Shown in pieces: positions 31,686 through 40,858 of a stretch of 40,858 nucleotides of DNA; the first letter of the stretch is position 1, and each line of letters begins with the position of its first letter. Made by a program: the position numbers and the translations under genes. The DNA comes from Flavobacterium sp. (lineage in GTDB: Bacteria > Bacteroidota > Bacteroidia > Chitinophagales > Chitinophagaceae), in assembly GCA_030053925.1 (NCBI GenBank), contig JASGCX010000030.1:1-40858 (forward strand), given 5' to 3'. The notes beneath the pieces were generated by a model. It was not told where the DNA came from. It did no database searches and saw only the letters and a list, made by a program, of their open reading frames with translations.

Positions 31686-32687
31686 TTAAATTAAAGAACC
31701 GCCTTCTACAAGCACAGGGGCTACATCGTATTCTTGAATTGTTTTATCGCCATTAATGGCTTTAATCATTGTTTCAAATGCTAGTTTACCAAGTTTATAG
31801 CCACTTGTTTCTATATACGTAATTTCAGGATGATAGAGTTTTGGATAAAAACCATCGTTGCTAATAGTAATTATGCTTACATGCCTTGGAACGCTTAGTT
31901 GTAGTATTTGTAAGGCTTTCATTGCACCTACCATTATTTCATCGCTCATACAAAAAATGGTATCGGGTTTATCGGCACTACTAAAATGCTTTGTTACAAC
32001 TGCAATAGATTCATCAAATGTTTTTGAGTGGGCTGTAATTAATTTGTTTGAACTTTTATGCTTTTTAAAAACATCTTTAAAGGCTTCTAAACGTTGCTGT
32101 GTAATAGATATGTGTGTATCGCCAAACAGTGCCAGTACTTTTTTCTTTTTCTTAGCTAAAATGGTTTCTGCTGCTAAAATAGCTGCGGCTTTATCATCGA
32201 AGCAAGCACGTACAAATTTCTCAGTACTTGGTACTCTATCGTAGAATATTACCGGTATTTCAACTTCTTTTAATCGCTCAAATACTTCAAGATTTTCGGT
32301 ATCTGGTGTTACGCTAGCAAATACGCCTGCTACACGTTGTTTTTTGCAAAATCTAACATGACTATTTTCAACATTTACATCGTTGTCAGATTTTAAAATG
32401 ATTAATGAATAACCATTTTTTCGGCTTTCTTCTTCAACGGCATCAATAAAAGAAGTGTAAAATAAGTCGCTCACTTTTGGTACTATTAGCCCCAAAACTT
32501 TACTAGTTTTTGAGCTAAGCTGTATTGCGTAAGGGTTGGGTTCATAATCTAGCATAGTGGCTAAATCATTTACCTTTTGCTTAGTTCTTTCCGAAATATC
32601 TGGATGGTTTTTTAAAGCTCTGGAAACAGTAGAAATACTAATGTTGAGCATTTCTGATATTTTTTTTAGTGTAGTAGTTGCAACCAT
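31686..32687 (-). CDS. LacI-family transcriptional regulator (first copy)
   Basis: A 333-residue repressor-type protein. Residues about 5-50 form the LacI helix-turn-helix (TLKKISEMLNISISTVSRAL) with a hinge helix (NPYAIQLSSK). The periplasmic-binding-protein-like sensor domain starts KVLGLIVPKVSDLFYTSFIDAVEEE and contains the usual VIFYDRVP and IFCMSDEIMVGAMKAL segments. It lies next to the sucrose operon and the second LacI gene, and a CAATCGTT octamer lies 17 nt before its start, so autoregulation is plausible. The ligand may be sucrose, fructose or a phosphorylated product; the sequence does not decide. Confidence 0.88.
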   Translation of the reverse strand: MVATTTLKKISEMLNISISTVSRALKNHPDISERTKQKVNDLATMLDYEPNPYAIQLSSKTSKVLGLIVPKVSDLFYTSFIDAVEEESRKNGYSLIILKSDNDVNVENSHVRFCKKQRVAGVFASVTPDTENLEVFERLKEVEIPVIFYDRVPSTEKFVRACFDDKAAAILAAETILAKKKKKVLALFGDTHISITQQRLEAFKDVFKKHKSSNKLITAHSKTFDESIAVVTKHFSSADKPDTIFCMSDEIMVGAMKALQILQLSVPRHVSIITISNDGFYPKLYHPEITYIETSGYKLGKLAFETMIKAINGDKTIQEYDVAPVLVEGGSLI

Positions 32688-32703
32688 AGAATAGAAAAAT
32701 TAG

Positions 32704-32711
32704 CAATCGTT
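32704..32711. promoter_or_regulatory. CAATCGTT octamer upstream of the first LacI gene
   Basis: CAATCGTT is followed by a run of T. It is the same octamer as in the candidate operators at 31572-31579 and 33890-33897, 17 nt before the LacI start codon. Confidence 0.4.
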
Positions 32712-32782
32712 TTTTTGAAATTGGTACAAATAACACATTAAAAATTCAATTTTTCAAAGAAATACGCAGCTAGGTGTAAGCA

Positions 32783-33805
32783 TTATCTAGTTGATTGCCT
32801 AATAATGAGTTCGGTATCCATTACTTTAGTTTCAAAATTGGTGATTGGCCTTTTGCTTTCTATTAATTCTAATAAAAAATTAGTGGCAGCTTCACCCATT
32901 TTAAATGCGGGTTGGCGTACAATACTTAAAGGTGGGTTTAATAATTCGGTTAGTTCTGAATTTGAAAAACCAATCAATGCTACATCATCTGGTATAGCGA
33001 TATTTTTTGCCTTAAAATAGCGTAAGCAACTTGTTGTGATTTTATCGGTGGTAGATAAAATTGCATCTGGCTTTTTATTTAGTGCCAATATTTTGTCTAA
33101 AGCAGTTTCTACTTCTTCGTACACCAAACCGCCATGAGGGCAGTACTCTATTATATCGTCAGTTACTTTTAAGCCATTGTCTTTTAAAGCTTTTTTGTAG
33201 CCTTCAATTCTCGATTTTGTTATAAGCAAATTTGGTGCATTAGATATATTGGCAATACGTTTATAGCCTTTTCTAATTAAATGTGTGGTAGCATCGTAAG
33301 TGCCTTGGCTATTGGTTACTACTTTGTGTGTTTCAATTTCATCAACCACCCTATCAAAAAATACAATAGGAAAGCCTCTTTTGTGCAAGTCGGTGAGGTG
33401 TTTAAAATCTTTAGTTTCGGCAGAAATAGAGATAATTAAACCATCAATAGAGCGAGAAGCAAGGTATTGTAAATCAAGTACTTCTCTTTCGTACGATTCG
33501 TGACTTTGTGATATAATTACATTGTAACCTCTATTGTAGGCCACACTTTCTATACCATTAATTACCTGAGAAAAATAGCTATTAGCAATTTCGCATACAA
33601 TTACACCAATTGAACGGCTACGTTTTTCTTTTAAACTTAAGGCAATAGGATTGGGTCGATAATTTATTTTTTGTGCATAATCGAGTACTATTTTTTTGGT
33701 TTCACTACTAATCTCGTAGCTATCTCGCAAAGCTCGAGACACCGTAGAAGTAGAAAACCCAAGCGCTTTTGCAATATCTTTTATGGTAACCGCTTCAAAT
33801 TTCAT
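32783..33805 (-). CDS. LacI-family transcriptional regulator (second copy)
   Basis: A 340-residue protein with a DNA-binding domain at residues about 5-55 (TIKDIAKALGFSTSTVSRAL, then NPIALSLKEKRS as hinge). The sensor domain begins IGVIVCEIANSYFSQVINGIE and includes IVFFDRVVDE and ILSTTDKITTSCLRYFK. It is a paralogue of the preceding LacI gene, in tandem with a 95-nt gap, and diverges from the SusC gene on the other side. That arrangement suggests control of the SusC/SusD pair through the shared 213-nt intergenic region. The effector is unknown. Confidence 0.88.
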   Translation of the reverse strand: MKFEAVTIKDIAKALGFSTSTVSRALRDSYEISSETKKIVLDYAQKINYRPNPIALSLKEKRSRSIGVIVCEIANSYFSQVINGIESVAYNRGYNVIISQSHESYEREVLDLQYLASRSIDGLIISISAETKDFKHLTDLHKRGFPIVFFDRVVDEIETHKVVTNSQGTYDATTHLIRKGYKRIANISNAPNLLITKSRIEGYKKALKDNGLKVTDDIIEYCPHGGLVYEEVETALDKILALNKKPDAILSTTDKITTSCLRYFKAKNIAIPDDVALIGFSNSELTELLNPPLSIVRQPAFKMGEAATNFLLELIESKRPITNFETKVMDTELIIRQSTR

Positions 33806-33877
33806 CTTTTGGCAAGAGGATTAGTAAGGCATAAAAATACTCTTTTTATGTGGTATTGTACGGCATTGATTTTAGTA

Positions 33878-33900
33878 AACGTTATCGGGAACGATTGCGT
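33878..33900. promoter_or_regulatory. Candidate LacI-type operator in the LacI/SusC intergenic region
   Basis: The stretch contains AACGTT and, after ATCGGG, AACGATTGCG. CGTT and AACG form a short inverted repeat with 6-nt spacing, and the right half holds the octamer shared with the two other candidate sites. It lies between divergent genes, 73 nt from the LacI start and 118 nt from the SusC start. Confidence 0.5.
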
Positions 33901-34018
33901 AAAAAATAAACCATCATGTACAATCTGCAACTAAATAACTGTCTAATATTGTTGATTGAAATTATACTGGTATTAGATGTGATTTGCTCTAGTATTATAA
34001 ATTAAATGTTTTCGCTGT

Positions 34019-37000
34019 ATGAAAAAGTGTCTCTGTCTCATTGCCGTTTTATGCTGTATATCTTTTAGCATTTTGGCGCAAACTACAAAAACAATTAGCG
34101 GTAAAGTAATAGACAGTGCAGGTAATGCCTTGCCTAATGCTAGTGTTACAATTGCTGGTACTAAAATAGGTACTACTTCCGATGCTAATGGTAGCTTTAC
34201 CATTAAATATTTAAGTGACACAAAACCCCGTTCGCTAACTGTAACTTATGTTGGTTATGCTACTACAACAATTGCCATAAAAGGCGATAACATGACCATA
34301 CAAATGGTTAAAGCAAACGATATTGCTGCTGAAGAAGTAGTAGTAATAGGGTACCAAACTGTACGAAGAAAAGATGTTTTAGCATCTGTATCTTCTGTTG
34401 GTGCCAAAGAATTAAAGGATATTCCAATTAACTCTGTTGCCGAAGCACTAAATGGTAGATTAGCTGGTGTTACCGCAACAACTGCCGAAGGTAGCCCCGA
34501 TGCACAAGTTACTATACGTGTACGTGGGGGTGGGTCTATCACACAAGACAATTCGCCACTGTATATTATAGATGGTGTGCAGGTTGAAAATGGATTGTCT
34601 AACATTGTATTGCAAGACATTCAAAATATAGATGTACTTAAAGATGCTGCTGCCACCGCTATTTATGGTGCTAGAGGTGCTAATGGAGTGGTAGTTATTA
34701 CTACTAAAAGCGGCAAGCAGGGTAAAATGCGTGTGAGTTATAATGGATTTGTTGGTATAAAAAACTTACCCAAAACATTAGCTGTATTAAGCCCTTACGA
34801 ATTTGTAATGTATGAGTATGAAAGATCGAGAGGCGATAGCGCAGGCTTTGCAAAAAAATATGGTACAACTTGGGATACCTTAGCCAATTATAAAAATGCA
34901 GAACCAATAGATTGGCAGAAGGAAGTACTTGGGCAAACAGGATTTTCTCAATCGCACAACGTAAGTGCAAGTGGGGGTACTAAAAAAACTATATACAATT
35001 TTAGTTATACCAATAACACAGATAGAGCAATTGTGCGCCAATCTACTTATCAGCGTAATCAGCTAAACTTAAAGCTAGATCATAAATTAACATCTAAAAT
35101 AAAAATAGGTGTAAGTGCAAGATATACTAATCAGCAAGTGCTTGGTGCCGGTACCTCTGATGAGCGTGGGGCATCGTACAGTAGGTTAAGAAATAGCGTA
35201 AAATACAGACCTTACTTATCGCCGGGTATTCAGGCAGATGAAATTGATCCTGATTTGGTGGATTTGAATGTTGGTAATGGTTTAATACTAGTTAATCCTA
35301 TTCAGCTTACTAATTCTGAGTATCGTAAAAAAAGTACGATAGCTTATAATATTACTGCTAATATTAGCTATAATATTGCTAAAAATTTAACTTTTAGAAC
35401 CACTTTTGGCTTAGATAATAGCCATCAAGTTGATAGGCAGTTTGTAGATTCTATTACTTCATTTGCTACTACGCAAGGTGCTGCGAAACCAATTATAAGG
35501 TTAGACACTTCTAATAAAAGTGTTATTACTAATTCAAATGTGCTTACTTATTCTATTAAAAATGTGAAGAATAAGCATGACTTTGATGTTTTACTAGGGC
35601 AAGAAACCTACACACTTCAAACAGATGTGGTAGCAAGACAACTTCGTTATTTTCCTACCTTCACTACACCAAACACTGCATTTGCAAATCAAGATTTAGG
35701 AACTTCTTTTGCTGGCTATCCTGTAATTGCAGAATCTAAAGCTACACAACTGTCGTTTTTTAGTAGAGTTAGCTATGGCTTTAAAAACAAGTATTTGTTT
35801 GCATTTAATTTACGTGCAGATGTTTCTTCTAAATTTTCTGAAAACTTACGTTGGAGTTATTTTCCTTCGGCCTCTTTTGCATGGCGGGTTTCAAACGAAA
35901 AATTCTTAATACAATCTAACTTTATTAGTGACCTTAAATTAAGAGTTGGTTACGGTCAAGTAGGTAATAATAGAATTCCTGATTATCTATTTTTAACCAC
36001 TTTTAACAATAATCCTTACTACTATGGTATTAATGGTCAAATTATTAATGCGTATTCATCTGCTAGCTTAGTTAATCAAGATTTAATTTGGGAAACAACC
36101 ACAAACAGAAACTTAGGCTTAGATATAGCAGTACTTAAAAACAAACTTAGCTTATCGATAGATGTGTATAAGAATAGCACTAAAGATTTACTACTTAATG
36201 TACCAATTGCAGCAACCTACGGCTATTCTACACAGATACAAAACGTGGGTAAAACTAGTAATCAAGGTGTTGAAATTCAGTTAAATGCCTTATTAGCTAA
36301 GGGTAAAAACAATTTTACTTGGAACGCTAATTTCAACATTTCGTTTAATAAAAACTTAGTAGAAGCAGTAGGTAACAATGCTACCACATTCCCTGTAAGC
36401 CCTAGCTGGAGCGTTACTGGTCAGCAAGATTATTTGGTAAAAGTAGGTGAACCTTTGGGCTCTATGTATGGGCTAGTAACAGATGGTTTTTATAGCGTTG
36501 ATGATTTTGATTACAACGCAACGTCACGTGTTTATTCGCTTAAAGCAGGTAAGTCTACAAGCTTCGATATTGCAGGTGCGCCTCAGCCAGGTTCAATTAA
36601 GTTTAAAGATTTGAATGGTGATGGCAAAGTTACTTATGCTAATGATGCCCAAATAATAGGTAATGCTAACCCTAAATTTACTGGTGGTTTAAACCAGCAG
36701 TTTACGTATAAAAATTGGGATATGAGTTTGTTTTTAAACTTCTCGTATGGCAACAATATTTATAATGCTAATAAAATTGAGTTTACAAACGGTTACACAC
36801 AAAATTCTAATTTGCTAGCTATCATGCAAAACCGTTGGAGAACTGTAGATGCAACAGGTACTGTGGTACAATCAGTTAGTTCTTCAAATGTGGTTACAGG
36901 TGTTGCGCCAAATCAACTACAAGCATTAAATGCAAATGCTACTATATGGCAGCCAATTCGTAGTACAGCAGGCTCTTTTGTGCCACATTCTTGGGCTATT

Positions 37001-37249
37001 GAAGATGGTTCTTTCTTGCGCTTAAATAATATTACTGTTGGTTACTCATTGCCTGTAAAAGCACTTGTAAAGCTTAAAATAAGTAAGCTACGTGTTTATG
37101 CAACTGCTAATAATGTTGCAGTGTTAACAAGCTATTCGGGTTACGACCCTGAAGTAAGTGTAAGAAAAAGTCCATTAACACCAGGCTTAGATTATTCTGC
37201 TTATCCTAAAAGCCGCACTATTTTATTTGGTGTTAACGTATCATTTTAA
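34019..37249 (+). CDS. SusC/RagA-family TonB-dependent outer-membrane transporter
   Basis: A 1076-residue protein. The signal peptide is MKKCLCLIAVLCCISFSILAQ. A carboxypeptidase-regulatory-like domain follows (SGKVIDSAGNALPNASVTIAGT, to about residue 95). A TonB-box-like EEVVVIGYQTVRRKDV and the plug come next (LNGRLAGVTATTAEG, PLYIIDGV, DAAATAIYGARGANGVVVITTK). The remainder is a beta-barrel ending in FGVNVSF with the terminal Phe. It should import oligosaccharides across the outer membrane together with the SusD protein encoded 21 nt downstream. The substrate is not evident: sucrose operon genes lie on one side and a pectinesterase gene on the other. Length is normal for the family. Confidence 0.93.
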   Translation: MKKCLCLIAVLCCISFSILAQTTKTISGKVIDSAGNALPNASVTIAGTKIGTTSDANGSFTIKYLSDTKPRSLTVTYVGYATTTIAIKGDNMTIQMVKANDIAAEEVVVIGYQTVRRKDVLASVSSVGAKELKDIPINSVAEALNGRLAGVTATTAEGSPDAQVTIRVRGGGSITQDNSPLYIIDGVQVENGLSNIVLQDIQNIDVLKDAAATAIYGARGANGVVVITTKSGKQGKMRVSYNGFVGIKNLPKTLAVLSPYEFVMYEYERSRGDSAGFAKKYGTTWDTLANYKNAEPIDWQKEVLGQTGFSQSHNVSASGGTKKTIYNFSYTNNTDRAIVRQSTYQRNQLNLKLDHKLTSKIKIGVSARYTNQQVLGAGTSDERGASYSRLRNSVKYRPYLSPGIQADEIDPDLVDLNVGNGLILVNPIQLTNSEYRKKSTIAYNITANISYNIAKNLTFRTTFGLDNSHQVDRQFVDSITSFATTQGAAKPIIRLDTSNKSVITNSNVLTYSIKNVKNKHDFDVLLGQETYTLQTDVVARQLRYFPTFTTPNTAFANQDLGTSFAGYPVIAESKATQLSFFSRVSYGFKNKYLFAFNLRADVSSKFSENLRWSYFPSASFAWRVSNEKFLIQSNFISDLKLRVGYGQVGNNRIPDYLFLTTFNNNPYYYGINGQIINAYSSASLVNQDLIWETTTNRNLGLDIAVLKNKLSLSIDVYKNSTKDLLLNVPIAATYGYSTQIQNVGKTSNQGVEIQLNALLAKGKNNFTWNANFNISFNKNLVEAVGNNATTFPVSPSWSVTGQQDYLVKVGEPLGSMYGLVTDGFYSVDDFDYNATSRVYSLKAGKSTSFDIAGAPQPGSIKFKDLNGDGKVTYANDAQIIGNANPKFTGGLNQQFTYKNWDMSLFLNFSYGNNIYNANKIEFTNGYTQNSNLLAIMQNRWRTVDATGTVVQSVSSSNVVTGVAPNQLQALNANATIWQPIRSTAGSFVPHSWAIEDGSFLRLNNITVGYSLPVKALVKLKISKLRVYATANNVAVLTSYSGYDPEVSVRKSPLTPGLDYSAYPKSRTILFGVNVSF

Positions 37250-37270
37250 TTCATTTTTAAAACTTGCATA

Positions 37271-39091
37271 ATGAAACAGCCATTTTTTAATAAATTACAT
37301 AAATCACTAGCAATTGCATTGCTTAGTGCCACTATCATATTTACGTCATGTAAAAAATATTTAGACCAGCAACCCATTACGGCAGTTGGTGCAGACTTTG
37401 TTTTTAGCGATGTGCCAAATACGTTAAAAGCTTTAGCAGGTGTATATAATGCACTTACTGGTGATCAAGGTTATGGTATTCGCTTAAGCCTTTACTATAC
37501 TGTAGATAACGATGAAACGCAAGGGCCCGGCGGTACTATAGATGATGATAGAAGAGGGCTTGCACGTTATGCCGCTACACCTGCCAACCTTCAGATTAAT
37601 GCACCATTTAGTCAGTTATTTAGAGGTATTGAGTATGCTAACATTTGCATAGATAATATTCCTAAAATGGACTTGTATAGTAATGGCAGCGATCAGCAAA
37701 AAAAGCAACTGCAAAGAATGTATGGTGAGGCTTTAACTTTAAGGGCTCAGTTTTATTTTGAAGCGATAAGAAATTGGGGCGATTTGCCTGCAAATTTTGC
37801 ACCTGCCTATGCGCAAGCTGCAGGAGACCCTTTTCCGGTAAGAACTAATAGAGATACGATTTATAACAGATTGATTGCCGATTTAAAAACTGCCGCTGAT
37901 TTAGTACCATGGCGCAATGATTTAACAAGTATTGGTGATGCACCAGATGAAAGAATTACAAAAGGAACCGTAAAAGGGCTTCGTGCAAGAATTGCTTTGT
38001 TTAGAGCTGGTTACTCTTTACGAAATACTACATCTTTAATGCAAGCACCAGCAGATTCTGCAGTTTTTTATAAAATTGCAAAAGATGAGTGCAGTGAAAT
38101 AATTGCATCTAGTCAGCATGCATTAAATCCAAGTTTCAAATCGCTTTTTAAAGACCAAGTTGGTGGTAGGGTATCTGCCGATCCTCAGGGCGAACTAATG
38201 TTTCAAGTAAGTGGCATTGGTACAGCTTCGGCAGCCGATACCAAACTTGGCTATTACAATGGACCAAGTGTTGGTACGTTTGGTAACAAGAGTATTAATA
38301 TTTTGCCAACATATTTTTATACATTCGATTCAACTGATTTAAGAAGAGATGTAACGTGTGCACCATATAGCGTTGCGGCAGATGGTTTCACAAAACTTGG
38401 TCAAGCAATTACAGCTATTGTTGATGGAAAGTATAGAAGAGATTGGATTAATAATCCTGCCATAGCAGCATCTAGTGCCGCACAATATTTTAGTTTAAAA
38501 TGGCAAATTTTACGCTACTCCGATGTTTTGTTAATGTACGCCGAAGCCGAAAATACATTAAACGGTGGTCCTACAGCATCGGCATATAATGCTATCAATC
38601 AAGTGAGAAGAAGAGGTTATGGAAAATCAATTACAAGTGTAGATGCTACTGTTGATTTATCTGGGCTTAATAAAGCTACTTTTTTTGAAGCAATTGTTAA
38701 AGAACGTTCTCTAGAACTTGGTGGCGAAGGGGTACGTAAATACGATTTAATAAGATGGAATTTGCTAGGGAAAAAATTAGATGATACAAAAGCTGCTTTA
38801 CTTGCCATGTCTACAGCTTCAGGTGTTTATGCAACGCTACCTACATCTATGTATTATAAAACTGGCTCTACTGCTGATGATGTGAATTTGTGGGCTAACT
38901 CTTTTTATAAAACTGCACCAACATCTACCCCTACAGGTACAACTAAAGTTACGTGGCTAGGTGCTGCTATAAATACAACAACGCTTGCAAGATTTGCAAC
39001 AGGGTTCACAGCTAATAAAAGTGAATTACTGCCTATACCGCAAGCACAAGTAATTGCCAATTACAACTTAACTCAAAATCCAAAATACTAA
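37271..39091 (+). CDS. SusD/RagB-family outer-membrane glycan-binding lipoprotein
   Basis: A 606-residue lipoprotein. The signal segment ends IIFTSCKKYLDQQP, giving lipidation at Cys27. The SusD-like N-terminal repeats begin with TLKALAGVYNAL, and GEALTLRAQFYFEAIRNWGDLP is the well-known TPR-region signature. The C-terminal RagB domain shows VLLMYAEAENTLNGGPTASAYNAINQVRRRGY, ERSLELGGEGVRKYDLIRW and LLPIPQAQV, all standard family motifs. It binds glycans at the cell surface and caps the SusC channel. It shares a transcript with SusC and is followed by a strong terminator. Confidence 0.93.
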   Translation: MKQPFFNKLHKSLAIALLSATIIFTSCKKYLDQQPITAVGADFVFSDVPNTLKALAGVYNALTGDQGYGIRLSLYYTVDNDETQGPGGTIDDDRRGLARYAATPANLQINAPFSQLFRGIEYANICIDNIPKMDLYSNGSDQQKKQLQRMYGEALTLRAQFYFEAIRNWGDLPANFAPAYAQAAGDPFPVRTNRDTIYNRLIADLKTAADLVPWRNDLTSIGDAPDERITKGTVKGLRARIALFRAGYSLRNTTSLMQAPADSAVFYKIAKDECSEIIASSQHALNPSFKSLFKDQVGGRVSADPQGELMFQVSGIGTASAADTKLGYYNGPSVGTFGNKSINILPTYFYTFDSTDLRRDVTCAPYSVAADGFTKLGQAITAIVDGKYRRDWINNPAIAASSAAQYFSLKWQILRYSDVLLMYAEAENTLNGGPTASAYNAINQVRRRGYGKSITSVDATVDLSGLNKATFFEAIVKERSLELGGEGVRKYDLIRWNLLGKKLDDTKAALLAMSTASGVYATLPTSMYYKTGSTADDVNLWANSFYKTAPTSTPTGTTKVTWLGAAINTTTLARFATGFTANKSELLPIPQAQVIANYNLTQNPKY

Positions 39092-39100
39092 TAACAACAA

Positions 39101-39139
39101 TAACTCAGCCGATATTACGTATATCGGCTGAGTTATTTT
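39101..39139 (+). terminator. Strong rho-independent terminator after SusD
   Basis: A perfect 15-bp stem pairs TAACTCAGCCGATAT with ATATCGGCTGAGTTA around a 5-nt loop, then TTTTAT. It begins 10 nt after the SusD stop codon. Confidence 0.9.
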
Positions 39140-39248
39140 ATAAAAAATTTTAGCCACTAAAATAATTGTCTTGTGAACAATTAAAATTTTTTAGATGCTT
39201 GTTAAGGCTTACAAAAAGAACAATTCAAAGTCACAAATACAAAACCAC

Positions 39249-40814
39249 ATGAGAACATTTATTACCCACACTATCAAGGCTTTTATTTGCCTTAGCATTG
39301 CTACAAATTTTGTGCAAGTAGCAAATGCACAGTAAGATAAAATAGTTGCAAAAGACGGCTCGGGTGATTACACTACCGTTCAAGCAGCTATTAATGCAGC
39401 ACCTACTAACCTTACTGCGCCGTATAAAATTTTTATAAAAAACGGTAAGTACAAAGAGAAAATTAACATCCCTACTAACAAACCCTTCTTGCAATTTATT
39501 GGCGAAAGCGTTGCTAATGTTATATTAACCTACGATGACTATTCTGGAAAAGTAAATCCCGCAGGTGGTACTTTTGGAACAAGTACCTCGGCCTCGGTAA
39601 CTGTAAATGCTACAGATTTTACTGCCATCAATATTACGTTTGAAAATACCACTGGCGAAGCACCACAGGCACTTGCCATTAATGTAAATGCAGATAGAGC
39701 GGCATTTAAAAATTGTCGCTTTTTGGGTGGTCAAGATACAGTACTTACAAATGCAAATGGCGGTAGAAACTACTTTAAAAACTGTTACATAGATGGTACT
39801 GTAGATTTTATTTTTGGTGGCGCAAGAGCCGTTTTTGATTCTTGCGTTATTTATGCTAAAACACGTTCATCTGCCGGAAACTCTTACATCACTGCGGCTA
39901 ATACAACGGCAACAGAGCTTTATGGTTATGTGTTTAGAGACTGTAAAATTCCCGCCAATAGAGGTACTACTGTTTACTACTTAGGCCGTCCTTGGCAGAA
40001 TGATGCTAGTACCGCTGCCGCATCTAAATCTCGTACAAAAGTTCAATTTTTAAATACCAAAATGAGTGGTAGTGTAAGAGCAGACGGCTGGTCTACTTGG
40101 GATGTTGGTACAGATACTGCTTTAATTACTTACGCTGAATATAAGACGCAAAAAATGGATGGCTCTTTGTTAGATGTAAGTCAGCGTGTAACTTGGTCAA
40201 AACAATTAGCCGATACTTCTGCTGCCAAATTAAACAACACCAACTTGTTTGGTACTTGGGATCCCTGCGCTGTAACAACTGACTTTTGTACATACGAACC
40301 CGAGCCAATAGCAGTTTCTAATTTTGCAGGTGCAAAGGGTGCATCTACAGCAGTTTTTAACTGGAATATTAGCTGGCCAATAACTGGTATTAAGTATGAA
40401 TTATTTAGAAGTAGCGATAAAATAACTTTTACCAAAATAAACGAGCAAATAGCTGCCAATGATACTTCGGTTAACTTTACATATACAGATAATAATCCGC
40501 CATCACCACAAACATATTATTATTACGTAGCAGCTTCAAAAGCAGGATACGCATCGCATACAACCGATACACTTTCTATTTCTAGCACCCCAACTATTAG
40601 CACAGTAAGTGCTTTAGGCACATTTTTGCAAGGATTAGGTACACCATCTGTTTATCAGAACATAACAGTATCGGGGGTAAATTTATTGGATAATATTATT
40701 GTTACTGCACCTGCCAACTACGAAATTTCATCTAATGGTGGTACCACATGGAATAATAGTACATCGCCAATTACATTAACACAAACTGGTGGAACCTTAG
40801 CAGCGGGTGCATAA
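39249..40814 (+). pseudogene. Pectinesterase (CE8) gene with a stop codon after the signal peptide
   Basis: From ATG 39249 the frame encodes a signal peptide ending VANAQ (28 residues), then TAA at 39333. The same frame then continues with a full CE8 pectin methylesterase: GDYTTVQAAINAAP, NGKYKEKI, GGQDTVLT with Asp163, TVDFIFGGA with Asp186, and YLGRPWQ. Residue numbers count from the ATG. The enzyme would demethylate pectin outside the cell. After the catalytic domain come a fibronectin-III-like module (FNWNISWPITGIKYELFR) and an incomplete Ig-like repeat that ends abruptly at GGTLAAGA. Without readthrough only the signal peptide is made; internal starts would give an unexported enzyme. A sequencing error at one base is the simplest alternative. 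Confidence 0.8.
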
Positions 40815-40840
40815 AAGTTTTTCCTTTATGCTGCTTTTTT
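40809..40840 (+). terminator. Possible terminator overlapping the pectinesterase stop codon
   Basis: GCATAAA pairs with TTTATGC over a 9-nt loop and is followed by TGC and TTTTTT. The TAA stop lies within the left arm. The stem is short and AT-rich, so the call is moderate. Confidence 0.45.
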
Positions 40841-40858
40841 GTAAGTTGTTTTGCAAAG

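Noticed and set aside
39333..39335. Recoded or readthrough stop codon
   Set aside because: No selenocysteine-type hairpin or other recoding signal is visible, TAA is the least likely stop to be recoded, and no other gene in the window shows an internal TAA that would suggest a changed code.
1..40858. tRNA or rRNA genes
   Set aside because: I noticed no cloverleaf-like sequence or conserved rRNA stretch on either strand.

Overview
The window looks like a chromosomal segment of a member of the Bacteroidota, most likely an environmental Chitinophagaceae-like bacterium. Signs are the low GC content, secreted proteins with signal peptides ending in AQ/SQ, a SusC/SusD pair, repeats of the GIGT type, and giant two-component RHS-like proteins of a kind I know mainly from this phylum. 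The genus assignment is an inference from these family traits; no rRNA marker is present.

Region 1 (210-21617) is a same-strand run of seven tightly spaced genes. They encode a secreted GIGT-repeat protein with a C-terminal coiled coil, a predicted outer-membrane beta-barrel, a fibronectin-III-like protein, a 2458-residue RHS-partner protein with a PA14 domain, a small secreted protein, a 2547-residue RHS protein, and a small cytoplasmic protein. The RHS protein ends in a low-GC tip with a PD-(D/E)xK nuclease motif, and the last small gene is its probable immunity gene. The first six products all begin with a signal peptide, so I read the locus as an exported RHS polymorphic-toxin apparatus.

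Region 2 (21618-27200) is a scrambled accessory island. It holds two diverged copies of a double-hairpin element with compensatory stem changes and a DUF2059-like gene. It also holds an orphan alternative RHS tip: a HExxH metallopeptidase-like tip plus a lipoprotein immunity candidate, joined to a 384-bp block almost identical to the RHS gene. Three degenerate REP-associated tyrosine transposase (RAYT) elements are framed by GGTTCGTG/CACGAACC palindromes, and a RelE/ParE-type toxin-antitoxin pair sits behind a broken XRE regulator. The orphan tip begins exactly at the edge of one RAYT element.

Region 3 (27222-40858) handles carbohydrates. A minus-strand operon encodes an SLC45-like sugar transporter, a fructokinase and an amylosucrase (sucrose import, glucan synthesis from the glucose half, phosphorylation of the fructose half). 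Two LacI-family regulators follow. Divergent from them is a SusC-SusD pair, then a strong terminator, then a pectinesterase gene interrupted by a stop codon directly after its signal peptide. A shared octamer, CAATCGTT, occurs upstream of the transporter, of one LacI gene, and in the LacI/SusC intergenic region, suggesting a common LacI regulon.
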